NCBI RefSeq assembly: GCF_018263905.1
Contig: NZ_JAAFZU010000077.1
Span: 62,001 to 126,000 of the forward strand
Direction of reading: 5' to 3'
From: Loktanella sp. SALINAS62
Lineage (GTDB): Bacteria > Pseudomonadota > Alphaproteobacteria > Rhodobacterales > Rhodobacteraceae
DNA: 64,000 bases
The notes beneath the pieces are model-generated. The model was given only the letters and a program-made list of their open reading frames with translations. It was not told the DNA's origin and ran no database searches. Position 1 is the first letter of the stretch; each line of letters opens with the position of its first letter. Of the stretch, positions 17,557-26,750 are shown piece by piece. Both the position numbers and the translations under genes were made by a program.

Positions 17557-17862
17557 TCAGCCCTTCATCACGTTGACGTCTTCAACGTCGATGGTCCCGC
17601 GGTTGCGGAAGAAACACACAAGGATCGCAAGCCCGATCGCGGCCTCTGCGGCGGCGACGGTCAGCACGAACAATGTGAACACCTGCCCCACCATGTCGCC
17701 CAGATAGCTGGAAAACGCGACAAAGTTGATGTTCACCGCCAGCAGCATCAGTTCGATGCTCATCAACAGGATGATGACGTTCTTTCGGTTCAGGAACAGG
17801 CCGAAGATACCGATCACAAACAGCGCGGCCGCGACCGTCAGATAATGTTCAAGTCCGATCAT
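17557..17862 (-). CDS. nuoK: NADH-quinone oxidoreductase subunit K
   Basis: This 101-residue subunit has three membrane helices and carries the conserved membrane Glu residues of the proton path (in [13 protein letters not shown] and [12 protein letters not shown]). Length is standard for NuoK. GGGGGAA lies about 8 bases upstream of the ATG. A 5-bp hairpin CGGGG/CCCCG (17874-17889) sits just before this site, between nuoK and the tiny gene at 17899-17976, and could modulate nuoK translation. It is followed 4 bases later by nuoL. Confidence 0.97.
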   Translation of the reverse strand: MIGLEHYLTVAAALFVIGIFGLFLNRKNVIILLMSIELMLLAVNINFVAFSSYLGDMVGQVFTLFVLTVAAAEAAIGLAILVCFFRNRGTIDVEDVNVMKG

Positions 17863-17898
17863 GTGTATTCCCCCGGGGTAATCACCCCGTTCATTTCT

Positions 17899-17976
17899 TT
17901 AACCGAAGAAAGTGTATCCACCGCCGACGACGACGATGAGTATGACGATGATTGCTGCAATAGTGACGTTTGACAT
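17899..17976 (-). CDS. 25-residue single-helix membrane peptide between nuoJ and nuoK
   Basis: ATG at 17976 opens a 25-codon frame closed by TAA (17899-17901). A good ribosome-binding site, AAAGGACC, lies 8 bases upstream. The peptide begins MSNVTIAAIIVIL, continues with Val/Gly-rich residues and ends YTFFG; almost all of residues 5-21 would span the membrane. It fills the otherwise unexplained 140-base gap between nuoJ and nuoK, in the same orientation. It may be a supernumerary complex I subunit or assembly peptide, but that is inference from position. It is too short for most gene finders. Confidence 0.6.
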   Translation of the reverse strand: MSNVTIAAIIVILIVVVGGGYTFFG

Positions 17977-18002
17977 TGCTGTGGTCCTTTTGTGGGGGGC
18001 CT

Positions 18003-18608
18003 CTACAGACCCTGTCCCGGTTTCACGTCTTTCAGTTCCATCGCCTTGGCTGGATCGCGGTGCATCTGCGCGATGATGTTCTGACGCTTGATGTCCGTGC
18101 GGTGACGCAGCGTCAGCACAATCGCACCGATCATGGCCACCAGCAGGATCAACCCGGCCAGCTGGAACAGGATGATGTAACGGTCATAGATCAAAAGACC
18201 CAGCAGGTTGGTGTTTTCACCCACTGCGGACGGCGCGACCAGCCGGTCGTCGATGCCCGCCGAATAATCCCAGGCACCAAAGGCCACGACCAGCTGCATC
18301 AGGATCACGATGCCGATCAACAGGCCGATGGGCAGGTATTTCGACATTTCCGCCTTCAACGCGGCAAAATCGATGTCCAGCATCATCACCACGAACAAAA
18401 ACAGCACGGCGACGGCGCCGACGTAGACGATAATCAGCAGCATCGCGACGAATTCAGCGCCCAGAATGATGAACAATCCTGCCGACGACAAAAACGCAAG
18501 GATCAACCACAACACCGAATGGACCGGGTTGCGCGCCAGCACGGTCATCAGCCCGCCCAGCAGCGTGGACACGGCAAACAGGTAAAACGTAAAGGCTATG
18601 ACGGTCAT
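18003..18608 (-). CDS. nuoJ: NADH-quinone oxidoreductase subunit J
   Basis: This 201-residue complex I membrane subunit has five predicted helices, including the TM3 region with [20 protein letters not shown]. That segment forms the pi-bulge helix involved in coupling. The C-terminal tail is soluble and ends [18 protein letters not shown]. The start overlaps the stop of the CMD-like gene (ATGA at 18605-18608). Confidence 0.96.
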   Translation of the reverse strand: MTVIAFTFYLFAVSTLLGGLMTVLARNPVHSVLWLILAFLSSAGLFIILGAEFVAMLLIIVYVGAVAVLFLFVVMMLDIDFAALKAEMSKYLPIGLLIGIVILMQLVVAFGAWDYSAGIDDRLVAPSAVGENTNLLGLLIYDRYIILFQLAGLILLVAMIGAIVLTLRHRTDIKRQNIIAQMHRDPAKAMELKDVKPGQGL

Positions 18609-19003
18609 GCGTTGTCATCCTTGCTCAGTTCTTCGGTGGCGATCGTCATCGCCTGCGTCATGGCCGGCACGCCGCCGAACAGACCGGCCTGCGCGATCAC
18701 TTCTGCAATTTCTTTCCGGGTGGCACCGGCCTCTGACAGATGGCGCACCGTGGCGCGGATCTGCGTTTCGGCCTGCGCCCCGGTAATGGTCAGCCCGGTC
18801 AGGGTCAGCATCAGCCGCGTCTTGGCGTCAAGTCCGCCGGGGTTCAACCCCTTGCCGAAGAAAGTCTCCATCATGTCCTTGGACATTGTGGGAAACATGT
18901 CGAACACACCCTTCGACGCAAATGATGTCATGGCCGGATTCATCTGGGCAGCCCAGTCCTGACCCAGCTTCATCATCGCGGCAAAGGGATTGTCGTCGCT
19001 CAT
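18605..19003 (-). CDS. Carboxymuconolactone decarboxylase/AhpD-fold protein in the nuo operon
   Basis: This 132-residue protein has a C-terminal CMD-like helical domain (about 55-125): [31 protein letters not shown]-type helices, then [24 protein letters not shown]. The AhpD redox motif CxxC is absent; the whole protein has no cysteine. It is therefore unlikely to be a thiol peroxidase. It overlaps nuoI upstream and nuoJ downstream by 4 bases each, so translation is coupled to complex I subunits. Similar genes occur at this place in other Rhodobacterales. An assembly or structural role is possible; no activity is known to me. Confidence 0.82.
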   Translation of the reverse strand: MSDDNPFAAMMKLGQDWAAQMNPAMTSFASKGVFDMFPTMSKDMMETFFGKGLNPGGLDAKTRLMLTLTGLTITGAQAETQIRATVRHLSEAGATRKEIAEVIAQAGLFGGVPAMTQAMTIATEELSKDDNA

Positions 19004-19488
19004 CGGTAGGGCGCATCCATTTCCAGATTGCGTGCGATTTCGGCTTCCCAGCGGTCACCGTTGGCCAGCAGCTTTTCCTTGTCGTAATACAGTTCTTCAC
19101 GGGTTTCCGTGCTGAATTCGAAATTCGGCCCTTCGACGATGGCGTCGACCGGGCACGCTTCCTGGCACAGACCGCAATAGATGCATTTCGTCATGTCGAT
19201 GTCGTAACGCGTCGTGCGGCGGCTGCCGTCATCGGTGCGCGGGGCCGCATCAATGGTGATGGCCTGCGCGGGACAGATTGCTTCGCACAATTTGCAGGCG
19301 ATGCAGCGTTCTTCGCCGTTGGGATAACGGCGCAGCGCGTGTTCCCCCCGGAAACGCGGCGAAAGCGGACCCTTTTCGTGGGGGTAGTTCACTGTCGCCT
19401 TGGGCGCAAAAAAGTATTTGAACCCCAGACGGAAGCCCGTCCAGACGTCTTGCAGCAGGAAATATTTGGCGGCGCGGGTATAGTCCAT
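19000..19488 (-). CDS. nuoI: NADH-quinone oxidoreductase subunit I
   Basis: This 162-residue ferredoxin-like subunit carries 4Fe-4S clusters N6a and N6b. Two CxxCxxCxxxC motifs are present: Cys62, 65, 68, 72 and Cys102, 105, 108, 112. I choose ATG 19488 ([10 protein letters not shown]), two bases from the nuoH stop, as it matches the family N-terminus. A longer frame to 19545 would run into nuoH and adds a non-homologous 19 residues. The gene overlaps the CMD-like gene by 4 bases. Confidence 0.97.
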   Translation of the reverse strand: MDYTRAAKYFLLQDVWTGFRLGFKYFFAPKATVNYPHEKGPLSPRFRGEHALRRYPNGEERCIACKLCEAICPAQAITIDAAPRTDDGSRRTTRYDIDMTKCIYCGLCQEACPVDAIVEGPNFEFSTETREELYYDKEKLLANGDRWEAEIARNLEMDAPYR

Positions 19489-19489
19489 G

Positions 19490-20527
19490 TCAGCCTCCGA
19501 TCGTGTAACGGGCCCACATGGCGCCGAACACTTCAAATTTCGCAAGGAACGCCACCAGCACGACCCAAGCCAGCGACATCGGCAGGAACACTTTCCAGCC
19601 GATCCGCATCAGTTGGTCGTAGCGGTAGCGCGGGGTGATGGCTTTCACCATGGCGAAGACGAAGAAGCACAGCAGCATCTTCAAGACCATCCACAGCACA
19701 CCATCAGGCAGGCCGGGGATCGGTGACAGCCAGCCGCCCAGGAACAGCAACGACACCAGCGCGCACATCAGCACGACTGCCATCAATTCACCGATCATGA
19801 ACAGCAGGAATGGGGTGGACGAATATTCGACCTGATAGCCCGCAACCAATTCCGATTCCGCCTCTGGCAGATCGAACGGCGGGCGGTTGGTTTCGGCCAG
19901 CGCCGAGATAAAGAACAGGAACAGCATCGGGAAATGCGCAACCCAATACCACGAAAAGATACCGGCGCCACGCTGTGCTTCGACGATGGCACCGAAATTC
20001 ATCGATCCTGTCGAAATGATGATGCCGATGATGATCAGGCCCAGCGACACCTCGTATGAAATCATCTGTGCGGCGGACCGCAGCGACCCCAAAAACGGAT
20101 ATTTGGAATTGGACGCCCAGCCACCCATGATCACGCCGTACACTTCCAGCGAAGAGACCGCGAAAACGAACAGGATCGCCACGTTGATGTCCGACAGCAC
20201 CCAGCCTTCGTTGAACGGAATGACCGACCACGCGATGACCGGCATGACAAAGGTGATCATCGGGGCCAGAAAATAGACCGGCTTGTCAGCGCCGGCAGGC
20301 ACCACGATTTCCTTGACGATGTATTTCAGAAAATCGGCAAAGGATTGCAGAACGCCCCAAGGACCGACCACGTTCGGGCCGCGTCGCATCTGCACGGCCG
20401 CCCAGACCTTGCGGTCGGCATACATCAGCATCGCCAGCGCAAGAAGCAGGGGAATCAGGACCAAGAGACACTGACCCAGAATCAAAAGGATCTGACCGGG
20501 AATGGTCGTGGTGAAGAAGTTGATCAT
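19490..20527 (-). CDS. nuoH: NADH-quinone oxidoreductase subunit H
   Basis: This 345-residue membrane subunit forms much of the quinone chamber. It has eight predicted helices, with [21 protein letters not shown] in the first cytoplasmic loop and the Glu-rich [21 protein letters not shown] loop facing the quinone site. The C-terminal [18 protein letters not shown] is conserved. The start at 20527 (MINFFTTT) matches relatives; upstream in-frame codons to 20575 are not homologous. It follows a small lipoprotein gene by 17 bases. Confidence 0.97.
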   Translation of the reverse strand: MINFFTTTIPGQILLILGQCLLVLIPLLLALAMLMYADRKVWAAVQMRRGPNVVGPWGVLQSFADFLKYIVKEIVVPAGADKPVYFLAPMITFVMPVIAWSVIPFNEGWVLSDINVAILFVFAVSSLEVYGVIMGGWASNSKYPFLGSLRSAAQMISYEVSLGLIIIGIIISTGSMNFGAIVEAQRGAGIFSWYWVAHFPMLFLFFISALAETNRPPFDLPEAESELVAGYQVEYSSTPFLLFMIGELMAVVLMCALVSLLFLGGWLSPIPGLPDGVLWMVLKMLLCFFVFAMVKAITPRYRYDQLMRIGWKVFLPMSLAWVVLVAFLAKFEVFGAMWARYTIGG

Positions 20528-20544
20528 ATCCGTTTCCTCAAGCG

Positions 20545-20919
20545 TCAGACGGTCGGAATACCCGATGCGCCGCAATCTGCAACCTTGACCACGGCGTCAA
20601 TCGACGATCGTCCACGGGGCAGGTCCGGCGAGATGGTGTAAACAGCATCCGCGCGCCAAGTGCCACCCTGTTCCGTCGTATTGACCCGCACCCGGCGGGT
20701 GAAAGAATGTCCGCGGATCAGCGCATATTGCGCTGCGGCACATTCTGCATAATTTTCGACCGCTGCGGGATCATCCGTGCCGCGCAGCGCGACACGGAAA
20801 TTCACCAGATCACCGTCCAGCAGATCGGTCTGAATGCCCATATAACTGGGGCGCCCAGCGGGTTCGTCCATCGGGGCGCAGGCAGCCAGACCCACGAACA
20901 AGGCAATGACCGGGCGCAC
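20545..20919 (-). CDS. Small lipoprotein between nuoG and nuoH
   Basis: A GTG at 20919, four bases after the nuoG stop, gives a 124-residue protein with signal [14 protein letters not shown]. That is a lipobox (GLAAC) before a [11 protein letters not shown] linker. An upstream ATG at 20952 lies inside nuoG and would mask the signal. The mature part contains three further Cys, one in [17 protein letters not shown], and near the end [10 protein letters not shown]. No family is recognised. It is codirectional and tightly packed in the complex I operon, where small unidentified frames are usual in Rhodobacterales. It probably faces the periplasm. Confidence 0.68.
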   Translation of the reverse strand: MRPVIALFVGLAACAPMDEPAGRPSYMGIQTDLLDGDLVNFRVALRGTDDPAAVENYAECAAAQYALIRGHSFTRRVRVNTTEQGGTWRADAVYTISPDLPRGRSSIDAVVKVADCGASGIPTV

Positions 20920-20923
20920 GGAC

Positions 20924-22945
20924 CTATTCCGCCGCAATCTTGTCCGTGACACGCATCTTGGCGTTGGCGGACAGTTCCGCCATCAGGCTGGACGCCCGCG
21001 CGATGGGGTTGGTCAGATAGAAATCCGTTACCGCCTGCGCAAAATCACCCCGCCCAAGCGTGCCTGCGTCAATCGCCACAATATCATTGTTCGACACGAT
21101 ATCGATCTGTCCCAGATGCGGATGGGATTGCACCAATGCGCGACGCAACTGCGCCAGCGAATCAAATGGCAGCGTGGCATCCAGTTCCGCCGACAGCGCG
21201 CGCAGGATCGCCCAGTTTTCCTTGGCCTGACCCGGCGGGAACGCGGCACGCATCGCCAGTTGCGGGCGGCCTTCTGTGTTCACGAACAACCCGTTTTCTT
21301 CGGTATAGGCGGCGGCGGGCAGGATCACGTCGGCGCGGTGTGCGCCCCGGTCGCCGTGGCTGCCCTGATAGATCACGAATGCACCGTCGGGCAGTTCGGT
21401 TTCATCCGCGCCAAGGTTGTAAACCACCTCTGCCCCGTCCAGTGCGGCGGGCAACCCACCGTCGGTCACGGCCCCCACATCCATCGCACCGACACGGCCA
21501 GCGGCGGTATGCAGGATCATCAGCCGCGATTGCGACGCCTGCGCGATTTTCATGGCGTGGCCCAACACGGCGTCACCATCATCACCCTGCAATGCACCCT
21601 GCCCCAGAATGACCAGTGATGGCGCTTCGCGCTGTTCGTCCGACCAATCGAACCCGGCCAGATCGGCCAATGCAGCGCGGCCCGCGCCCTTGTGTTCGTA
21701 ATCGAACGTCAGATCGACAGCCGCACCGACCAGATCGACGTTCGCACCGCGCGACCATGCGCGGCGGATGCGGCTGTTCAGACCGGGCGCTTCTGCGCGG
21801 GGGTTAGTGCCGATCAATACGATATGACGCGCATCGTCGATATCCGCGATGGTCGCGGTGCCGACGTATCCACTGCGGTTGCCCGCTGGCAGTTTCGCGC
21901 CGTCGGTACGGCATTCGACCGACCCGCCCAGACCTTCGACCAGTTGCTTCAACGCGTATGCCGACTCAACCGGGGCCAGATCACCGACCAGACCGGCAAT
22001 CTTTTTGCCCTTCATCGCGGTGGCGGCGGCGGCCAGTGCTTCGGGCCAGTCCGCTTTGCGCAGCTTGCCGTTTTCACGGATATAGGGCGTGTCCAACCGC
22101 TGGCGGCGCAGCCCGTCAAACACAAAGCGGGTTTTGTCGTTAATCCATTCTTCGTTCACGCCGTCGTGGTTCCGCGGCAGGATGCGCATGACTTCGCGGC
22201 CTTTGGTATCCACACGGATGCTGGACCCCAACGCATCCATCACGTCGATGGATTCGGTTTTTGTCAGCTCCCACGGACGCGCGGTAAAGCTGTAGGGTTT
22301 GCTGACCAGCGCACCGACCGGGCACAGGTCGATGATGTTGCCCTGCATGTTCGATTCCAGCGTCTCGCCCAGATAGGACGTGATTTCCGCATCTTCGCCG
22401 CGCCCCGTCTGGCCCATCTGATGAATGCCCGCGACTTCGGTCGTGAACCGCACGCAGCGTGTGCAGGAAATGCAGCGCGTCATATGGGTTTCGACCAGCG
22501 GCCCCAGATCCAGATCTTCGGTCGCGCGTTTGGGTTCGCGGAAACGGCTGAAATCCACACCATACGCCATCGCCTGATCCTGCAAATCGCATTCGCCGCC
22601 CTGATCGCAGATCGGGCAGTCCAGCGGGTGGTTGATCAGCAGGAATTCCATGACACCCTCGCGGGCCTTTTTCACCATGGGAGAGTTCGTCTTGACGACC
22701 GGCGGCTGGCCTTCGGGACCGGGGCGCAGATCGCGCACCTGCATCGCACAGGATGCGGTGGGTTTCGGCGGACCGCCAACGACCTCGACCAGACACATCC
22801 GGCAGTTGCCAGCGATCGACAGCCGCTCGTGATAGCAAAAGCGCGGAATTTCGATTCCGACCTGTTCGCAGGCCTGAATAAGGGTCATCGCCCCATCGAC
22901 TTCGATCTCTGTTCCGTCGATGTTGATTTTCTTGAGGTCGGACAT
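20924..22945 (-). CDS. nuoG: NADH-quinone oxidoreductase subunit G
   Basis: This 673-residue peripheral-arm subunit carries cluster N1b (Cys37, 48, 51, 66), a His/Cys-ligated cluster ([15 protein letters not shown]) and two 4Fe-4S sites ([12 protein letters not shown] and later CPVGAL). A molybdopterin-oxidoreductase-like domain follows, without cofactor motifs. It is the shorter form without the enteric C-terminal extension. The start at 22945 ([11 protein letters not shown]) fits the 2Fe-2S ferredoxin fold. A frame extending to 23116 adds Arg/Pro-rich residues without homology and overlaps the next gene. Confidence 0.96.
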   Translation of the reverse strand: MSDLKKINIDGTEIEVDGAMTLIQACEQVGIEIPRFCYHERLSIAGNCRMCLVEVVGGPPKPTASCAMQVRDLRPGPEGQPPVVKTNSPMVKKAREGVMEFLLINHPLDCPICDQGGECDLQDQAMAYGVDFSRFREPKRATEDLDLGPLVETHMTRCISCTRCVRFTTEVAGIHQMGQTGRGEDAEITSYLGETLESNMQGNIIDLCPVGALVSKPYSFTARPWELTKTESIDVMDALGSSIRVDTKGREVMRILPRNHDGVNEEWINDKTRFVFDGLRRQRLDTPYIRENGKLRKADWPEALAAAATAMKGKKIAGLVGDLAPVESAYALKQLVEGLGGSVECRTDGAKLPAGNRSGYVGTATIADIDDARHIVLIGTNPRAEAPGLNSRIRRAWSRGANVDLVGAAVDLTFDYEHKGAGRAALADLAGFDWSDEQREAPSLVILGQGALQGDDGDAVLGHAMKIAQASQSRLMILHTAAGRVGAMDVGAVTDGGLPAALDGAEVVYNLGADETELPDGAFVIYQGSHGDRGAHRADVILPAAAYTEENGLFVNTEGRPQLAMRAAFPPGQAKENWAILRALSAELDATLPFDSLAQLRRALVQSHPHLGQIDIVSNNDIVAIDAGTLGRGDFAQAVTDFYLTNPIARASSLMAELSANAKMRVTDKIAAE

Positions 22946-23055
22946 GAAAGGCTCCGGACAGCGAGGGCACACAAGGTGCGTTGACCGGGTTCTAACGCGC
23001 CTGACAGGACGATGCCAGACGCGCGGCCTATTTTTTACACCCCAAACGCCGCGAC

Positions 23056-23448
23056 TTACCGCAGCAGTCGCCCGATTCCGGTGGCTTTTGCGATCTGGGC
23101 GCGGCCAACGGTGCAAAAGCTGGCCGGGTCACCGTCAACGGCCCCCAACTGCCGCAGTTGCCGCCGCGCGATGGTTTTCAGACGGTCCTTTTGCACATCG
23201 TCGTCGATATAGGCGTCAACCTCTGCCCCGGAATATCCCAGATCGCGGGCCCGGGATTTCAGGTTGAACAACGTACGGATGCCCTGAAACGTGCGGGCGT
23301 CGATATCGTCGCACTGGCGGCTGATTTCATAGGCCATGCCGACCACGATCAGGGCATTGTTGATTTCTGGCTCTTCGGCCAATCCCTGTGCTGTCGCGGG
23401 TCCGGTCAGCCCTGTGGCCAGAACGGCTGCGGCGATTAGTGTTCGCAT
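23056..23448 (-). CDS. DUF5333-family secreted protein in nuo operon
   Basis: This 130-residue protein has a Sec signal peptide ([20 protein letters not shown], cleavage before QGLAEE). The mature helical domain holds two cysteines (Cys46 in SRQCDDID and Cys111 in PASFCTVG) that could form a periplasmic disulfide. It resembles DUF5333, a family confined to Rhodobacterales and found with nuo genes. It lies between the MAPEG gene and nuoG, 110 bases before nuoG. No activity is known; a role in complex I assembly or the periplasm is only suggested by context. Confidence 0.75.
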   Translation of the reverse strand: MRTLIAAAVLATGLTGPATAQGLAEEPEINNALIVVGMAYEISRQCDDIDARTFQGIRTLFNLKSRARDLGYSGAEVDAYIDDDVQKDRLKTIARRQLRQLGAVDGDPASFCTVGRAQIAKATGIGRLLR

Positions 23449-23588
23449 GATGCGATTCCTTTTCTGCTCTGGTGACGGGATATCGTCACGCAGCCACCGC
23501 TATGCAATATCACGGGGGCAGACGGGCGCGGCCGTGGTTAGCGCAGCGTCAGACAGCGTCGGTGGTCAGGTCGCAGATACCGTGCGGG

Positions 23589-24002
23589 TCACAGCGCGGC
23601 GAACACCGCCAAGACAGCCAATCCCACCAGCGCAAACCACCCGACGGCGTAGCACGCGGACCGAAGCGGCTGATTTTCGCTGCGGATATGGACCACGGCC
23701 ATCACCACCCGCGCCAGCAGAAAGACGACGCATAATCCGTTCACCCAAAAGGGCGCTGCCCCCGTCAGAACAGCGGCAACTGCCGCCGCCAGAAACGGCG
23801 CGTTTGTTTCCAACGCATTGTGATAGGCGCGGTGCCGTCGATACACGGGATTCGCATAATCGCGACGCGGCGAACCGCAGGCGCATAGATCATCGTCGGT
23901 CCGGCCCCGCAGCGACAATCCGGACAGCACCACCAGCAACACCGCCCAAAGCCCAAGCACAGCCAAGGCAGGGTGATAGGCCGACAGCCCGTCCAAGATC
24001 AT
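23589..24002 (-). CDS. MAPEG-family membrane protein
   Basis: This 137-residue protein has four predicted helices of the MAPEG fold (membrane-associated proteins in eicosanoid and glutathione metabolism). The conserved stretch [20 protein letters not shown] supplies the Arg/His/Asn/Glu set typical of the family. Between helices 1 and 2 lies a cytoplasmic loop with two Cys (DLCACGSP). Its start overlaps the nuoF stop by 4 bases, so it is coupled to complex I. Eukaryotic relatives use glutathione; a bacterial substrate is not known. A glutathione transferase also lies upstream of nuoA. Confidence 0.82.
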   Translation of the reverse strand: MILDGLSAYHPALAVLGLWAVLLVVLSGLSLRGRTDDDLCACGSPRRDYANPVYRRHRAYHNALETNAPFLAAAVAAVLTGAAPFWVNGLCVVFLLARVVMAVVHIRSENQPLRSACYAVGWFALVGLAVLAVFAAL

Positions 24003-25282
24003 TCCGCCGCAATCGGTCGCTTGTGCTTGATGCGGTCTTCGATTTCATCGCGGAAGTTGCGGATCAGACCCTGAATCGGCCATGCGGCAGCATCGCCCAG
24101 TGCGCAGATCGTGTGACCTTCGACCTGTTTTGTCACGTCCAGCAGCATGTCGATCTCTTCGACCGCCGCGTTGCCGTGGACCAACCGTTCCATCACGCGC
24201 ATCATCCAGCCTGTGCCTTCGCGGCATGGCGTGCACTGGCCGCAGGATTCGTGCTTGTAGAATTTCGACAACCGCCAGATCGCTTTGATCATGTCGACGT
24301 CCTTGTCCATCACGATCACAGCGGCAGTGCCCAGACCCGATTGCAGATCGTTGCGCAGGTAATCGAAATCCATGATCGCATCGCGCATGTTTTCGCCGCG
24401 CACACAGGGCACCGACGACCCACCGGGAATCACCGCTTTCAGGTTGTCCCAGCCGCCGCGAATGCCACCGCAGTGTTTTTCGATCAGCTCCTCAAAAGAG
24501 ATGCTCATCTGTTCTTCGACGACGCAGGGGTTGTTCACATGGCCCGAAATCGCGAACAGTTTCGTACCCGCGTTGTTCGGACGGCCCATGCCAGCGAACC
24601 ATGCACCGCCGCGCCGCAGGATCGTCGGCACCACGGCAATCGATTCGACGTTGTTCACCGTCGTCGGGCAGCCATACAGACCCGCCCCCGCCGGGAATGG
24701 CGGCTTCATGCGCGGCATGCCTTTTTTGCCTTCAAGGCTTTCCAGCAGTGCCGTTTCTTCGCCGCAGATATAGGCGCCCGCGCCATGGGCCAGATAGATG
24801 TCGAAATCCCAGCCCGATCCGCAGGCGTTCTTGCCCACCAGACCTGCGTCATATGCTTCGTCGATGGCTTGCTGCAGCGCCTCTTTTTCGCGGATGTATT
24901 CGCCGCGAATGTAGATGTAGCAGGCATGGGCCTGCATGGCGAAACTGGCGATCAGGCAGCCTTCGACCAGCGTATGCGGGTCGTGGCGCATGATTTCGCG
25001 GTCCTTGCAGGTGCCCGGTTCGGATTCGTCGGCGTTCACCACCAGATAGGACGGGCGACCGTCGCTTTCCTTGGGCATGAACGACCATTTCAGTCCGGTC
25101 GGAAAGCCCGCACCGCCGCGCCCGCGCAGGCCCGACGCCTTCATTTCGTCGACGATCCAATCCTTGCCACGGCCAAGGATATCTTTTGTGCCGTCCCAAT
25201 GCCCACGCGCCTGCGCACCCTTGAGAGTGCGGTCGTGCATGCCGTAAAGATTGGTGAAAATGCGGTCCTGATCTTGCAACAT
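23999..25282 (-). CDS. nuoF: NADH-quinone oxidoreductase subunit F
   Basis: This 427-residue NADH- and FMN-binding subunit accepts hydride from NADH and holds cluster N3. Visible motifs: [10 protein letters not shown] (54-63) for NADH, the FMN loop around [13 protein letters not shown] and [13 protein letters not shown], and the cluster motif [12 protein letters not shown] with a distant Cys in [13 protein letters not shown] 25282 ([14 protein letters not shown]) matches the family start; the frame continues to 25357 without homology. A gap of 40 bases separates it from the DUF5337 gene. Confidence 0.97.
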   Translation of the reverse strand: MLQDQDRIFTNLYGMHDRTLKGAQARGHWDGTKDILGRGKDWIVDEMKASGLRGRGGAGFPTGLKWSFMPKESDGRPSYLVVNADESEPGTCKDREIMRHDPHTLVEGCLIASFAMQAHACYIYIRGEYIREKEALQQAIDEAYDAGLVGKNACGSGWDFDIYLAHGAGAYICGEETALLESLEGKKGMPRMKPPFPAGAGLYGCPTTVNNVESIAVVPTILRRGGAWFAGMGRPNNAGTKLFAISGHVNNPCVVEEQMSISFEELIEKHCGGIRGGWDNLKAVIPGGSSVPCVRGENMRDAIMDFDYLRNDLQSGLGTAAVIVMDKDVDMIKAIWRLSKFYKHESCGQCTPCREGTGWMMRVMERLVHGNAAVEEIDMLLDVTKQVEGHTICALGDAAAWPIQGLIRNFRDEIEDRIKHKRPIAAE

Positions 25283-25322
25283 TGTGCGGGTCCTCAAGGT
25301 CTGGTCGGCGGGCAATGCCCGG

Positions 25323-25532
25323 TTACCGCGTCTTTTGCCAGATTCTGACGGTGACAACCAGTGACCAAATGAACGCAGCCAGACAGAACAGGTAAATCAG
25401 GATTTCAAAGCGTGGTGCCAGCCCCGTCACGGCGACAATCCACGGTGCGATGATCGCCAGAAACCCGGCAGCTGCAATGACAAGGGCGGCAATCCGCCCC
25501 TGTCTGTTCGTGTCTTCGGTATGTTTGGACAT
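25323..25532 (-). CDS. DUF5337-type small membrane protein in nuo operon
   Basis: This 69-residue protein has two membrane helices (about 15-36 and 43-63), preceded by a charged N-terminus [13 protein letters not shown] and ending in RIWQKTR. It matches the DUF5337 pattern, a small family found in Rhodobacterales nuo operons. It starts 3 bases after the stop of the HhH membrane protein and precedes nuoF by 40 bases, so it is within the same transcript. Function is unknown; a complex I accessory or assembly role is suggested only by its fixed position. Confidence 0.78.
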   Translation of the reverse strand: MSKHTEDTNRQGRIAALVIAAAGFLAIIAPWIVAVTGLAPRFEILIYLFCLAAFIWSLVVTVRIWQKTR

Positions 25533-25535
25533 GAT

Positions 25536-26612
25536 TTAGTAAACGCCGCCCTTGTCGACCCGCGTCGAAAATTCAGTGTCGCCGCCTGTGGCCAGAATTT
25601 TGGCCTGTGACACCCATTCATCGCGGCTTGCCCGGCCTTTGAACCCTTTCAGGTTGCTGTCGACCCACGCCAATTCGCGGCTGGTCCATGCGGCGATCTG
25701 ATCGAAATGAAAGATGCCCATGTCATGCAGCATCAGTTCAAGCTTCGGTCCAACGCCTTTGATTTCCTTCAGGTTGTCGGGACCGCCTTCGCGGGCTGCA
25801 TCCAGCAGCTTTGGCTTGTCAGCCATTGTCGGTGTCGCGTCGGCACCCGCTGTCGCATCGGCGGATGGTTGTGCCGCCACCGATGCGGTGCCGTCTGCAC
25901 CCGGATTGGCAGCAGTACCCGTATCCGCGTCAGGTGTTGCTTCGACTTCGGACGTGCCTTTGGCATCGCCTTCGTATTTCCATTCACCTTTGCGGGTGGA
26001 AAGCTCTTCTTGACCGGCCAAGGGGGCGGATGGTTTTACGATGGACCCAGCCGCCGCCGGGGCCGCAGCATCAGACGCGGGCTGCACGCTGTCGGTGTCC
26101 GATGTGGCCGTGTCCGCCTGCGATGATACCTGTGATCCAGACGACGCCGTGCCATCGCCTGCGGTCGCTGTGTCATGCGGGTCGGCGGTTTGCGCGCCCT
26201 GCCCGCCGACCGCAGCACTGGCCTGACCGCCATTACCATCTGCCGACCCGCCCGCAGCCGCAGCCGTTGCACCACTTGCGGTGTCTGATTTGGATGCCGC
26301 TGCATTGCCAGAACCGGCGGCGCCATACGAACCGGATACATTGGGCGCCACTGTGCGCTTGGTTTCGGGCGCCGTACCGCCCAATCCGATCTTTTCACCA
26401 CTTGCCGTGACACCGGGCTGCAGGTTGCGGTCCTTGGCGTCGCGCCAACCGAACCACAAAACGATCGCGACAAGAATGGCCAGCAAACCGGCCACGAACA
26501 GTGATCCCACGAAACCGAAGCCGAACATGACAAGAGCCACGCCACCCGCGATCAAGCCGAACACGGCGGCGACGACCAAAATACCCAGTTCTTTGGGTGC
26601 TGTTGTCTTCAT
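25536..26612 (-). CDS. Membrane-anchored helix-hairpin-helix protein, paralogous to the NuoE tail
   Basis: This 358-residue protein starts at 26612 (MKTTAPKELG). It has two adjacent N-terminal membrane helices (about 9-31 and 33-55). A roughly 220-residue low-complexity linker of Ala, Gly, Ser, Thr and Asp follows, then a C-terminal helix-hairpin-helix domain (280-341) with the motif LKEIKGVGPKLE. That domain closely resembles residues 406-469 of NuoE, encoded directly upstream, including shared FHFDQIA and WVD segments. In relatives this H3TH-like module binds DNA or protein. The inferred role is to tether NuoE or the NADH-dehydrogenase module at the membrane. A terminator-like hairpin separates it from nuoE. 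Confidence 0.75.
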   Translation of the reverse strand: MKTTAPKELGILVVAAVFGLIAGGVALVMFGFGFVGSLFVAGLLAILVAIVLWFGWRDAKDRNLQPGVTASGEKIGLGGTAPETKRTVAPNVSGSYGAAGSGNAAASKSDTASGATAAAAGGSADGNGGQASAAVGGQGAQTADPHDTATAGDGTASSGSQVSSQADTATSDTDSVQPASDAAAPAAAGSIVKPSAPLAGQEELSTRKGEWKYEGDAKGTSEVEATPDADTGTAANPGADGTASVAAQPSADATAGADATPTMADKPKLLDAAREGGPDNLKEIKGVGPKLELMLHDMGIFHFDQIAAWTSRELAWVDSNLKGFKGRASRDEWVSQAKILATGGDTEFSTRVDKGGVY

Positions 26613-26681
26613 CTGTAAAAATCCCCTGCAAATTCTGTGGCACAAGGCCGTGTCGAAACGGACGCAGACCCAATGCAACGC

Positions 26682-26706
26682 AAAAGACGGCCCTCAGGGC
26701 CGTCTT
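26682..26706 (-). terminator. Terminator-like hairpin inside the nuo operon, after nuoE
   Basis: On the minus strand AAGACGGCCC pairs with GGGCCGTCTT (10 bp, loop of 3 bases) and is followed by TTTT counting the stem end. It lies 45 bases past the nuoE stop and 70 bases before the next gene. Since nuoF and the rest lie downstream on the same strand, it is likely a partial terminator or 3'-end stabiliser. Confidence 0.6.
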
Positions 26707-26750
26707 AACGCAACTTTTGCGCGACACATAGAATTTTTACGAACAGCGCC

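Noticed and set aside
22946-23116. N-terminal extension of NuoG
   Set aside because: The added 57 residues are Arg/Pro-rich and not homologous, and overlap the DUF5333 gene; the start at 22945 matches the family.
23336-25348. Plus-strand open frame of about 670 codons opposite nuoF, MAPEG and DUF5333 genes
   Set aside because: It crosses three supported genes on the other strand and has shadow-like composition; no ribosome-binding site or family features.
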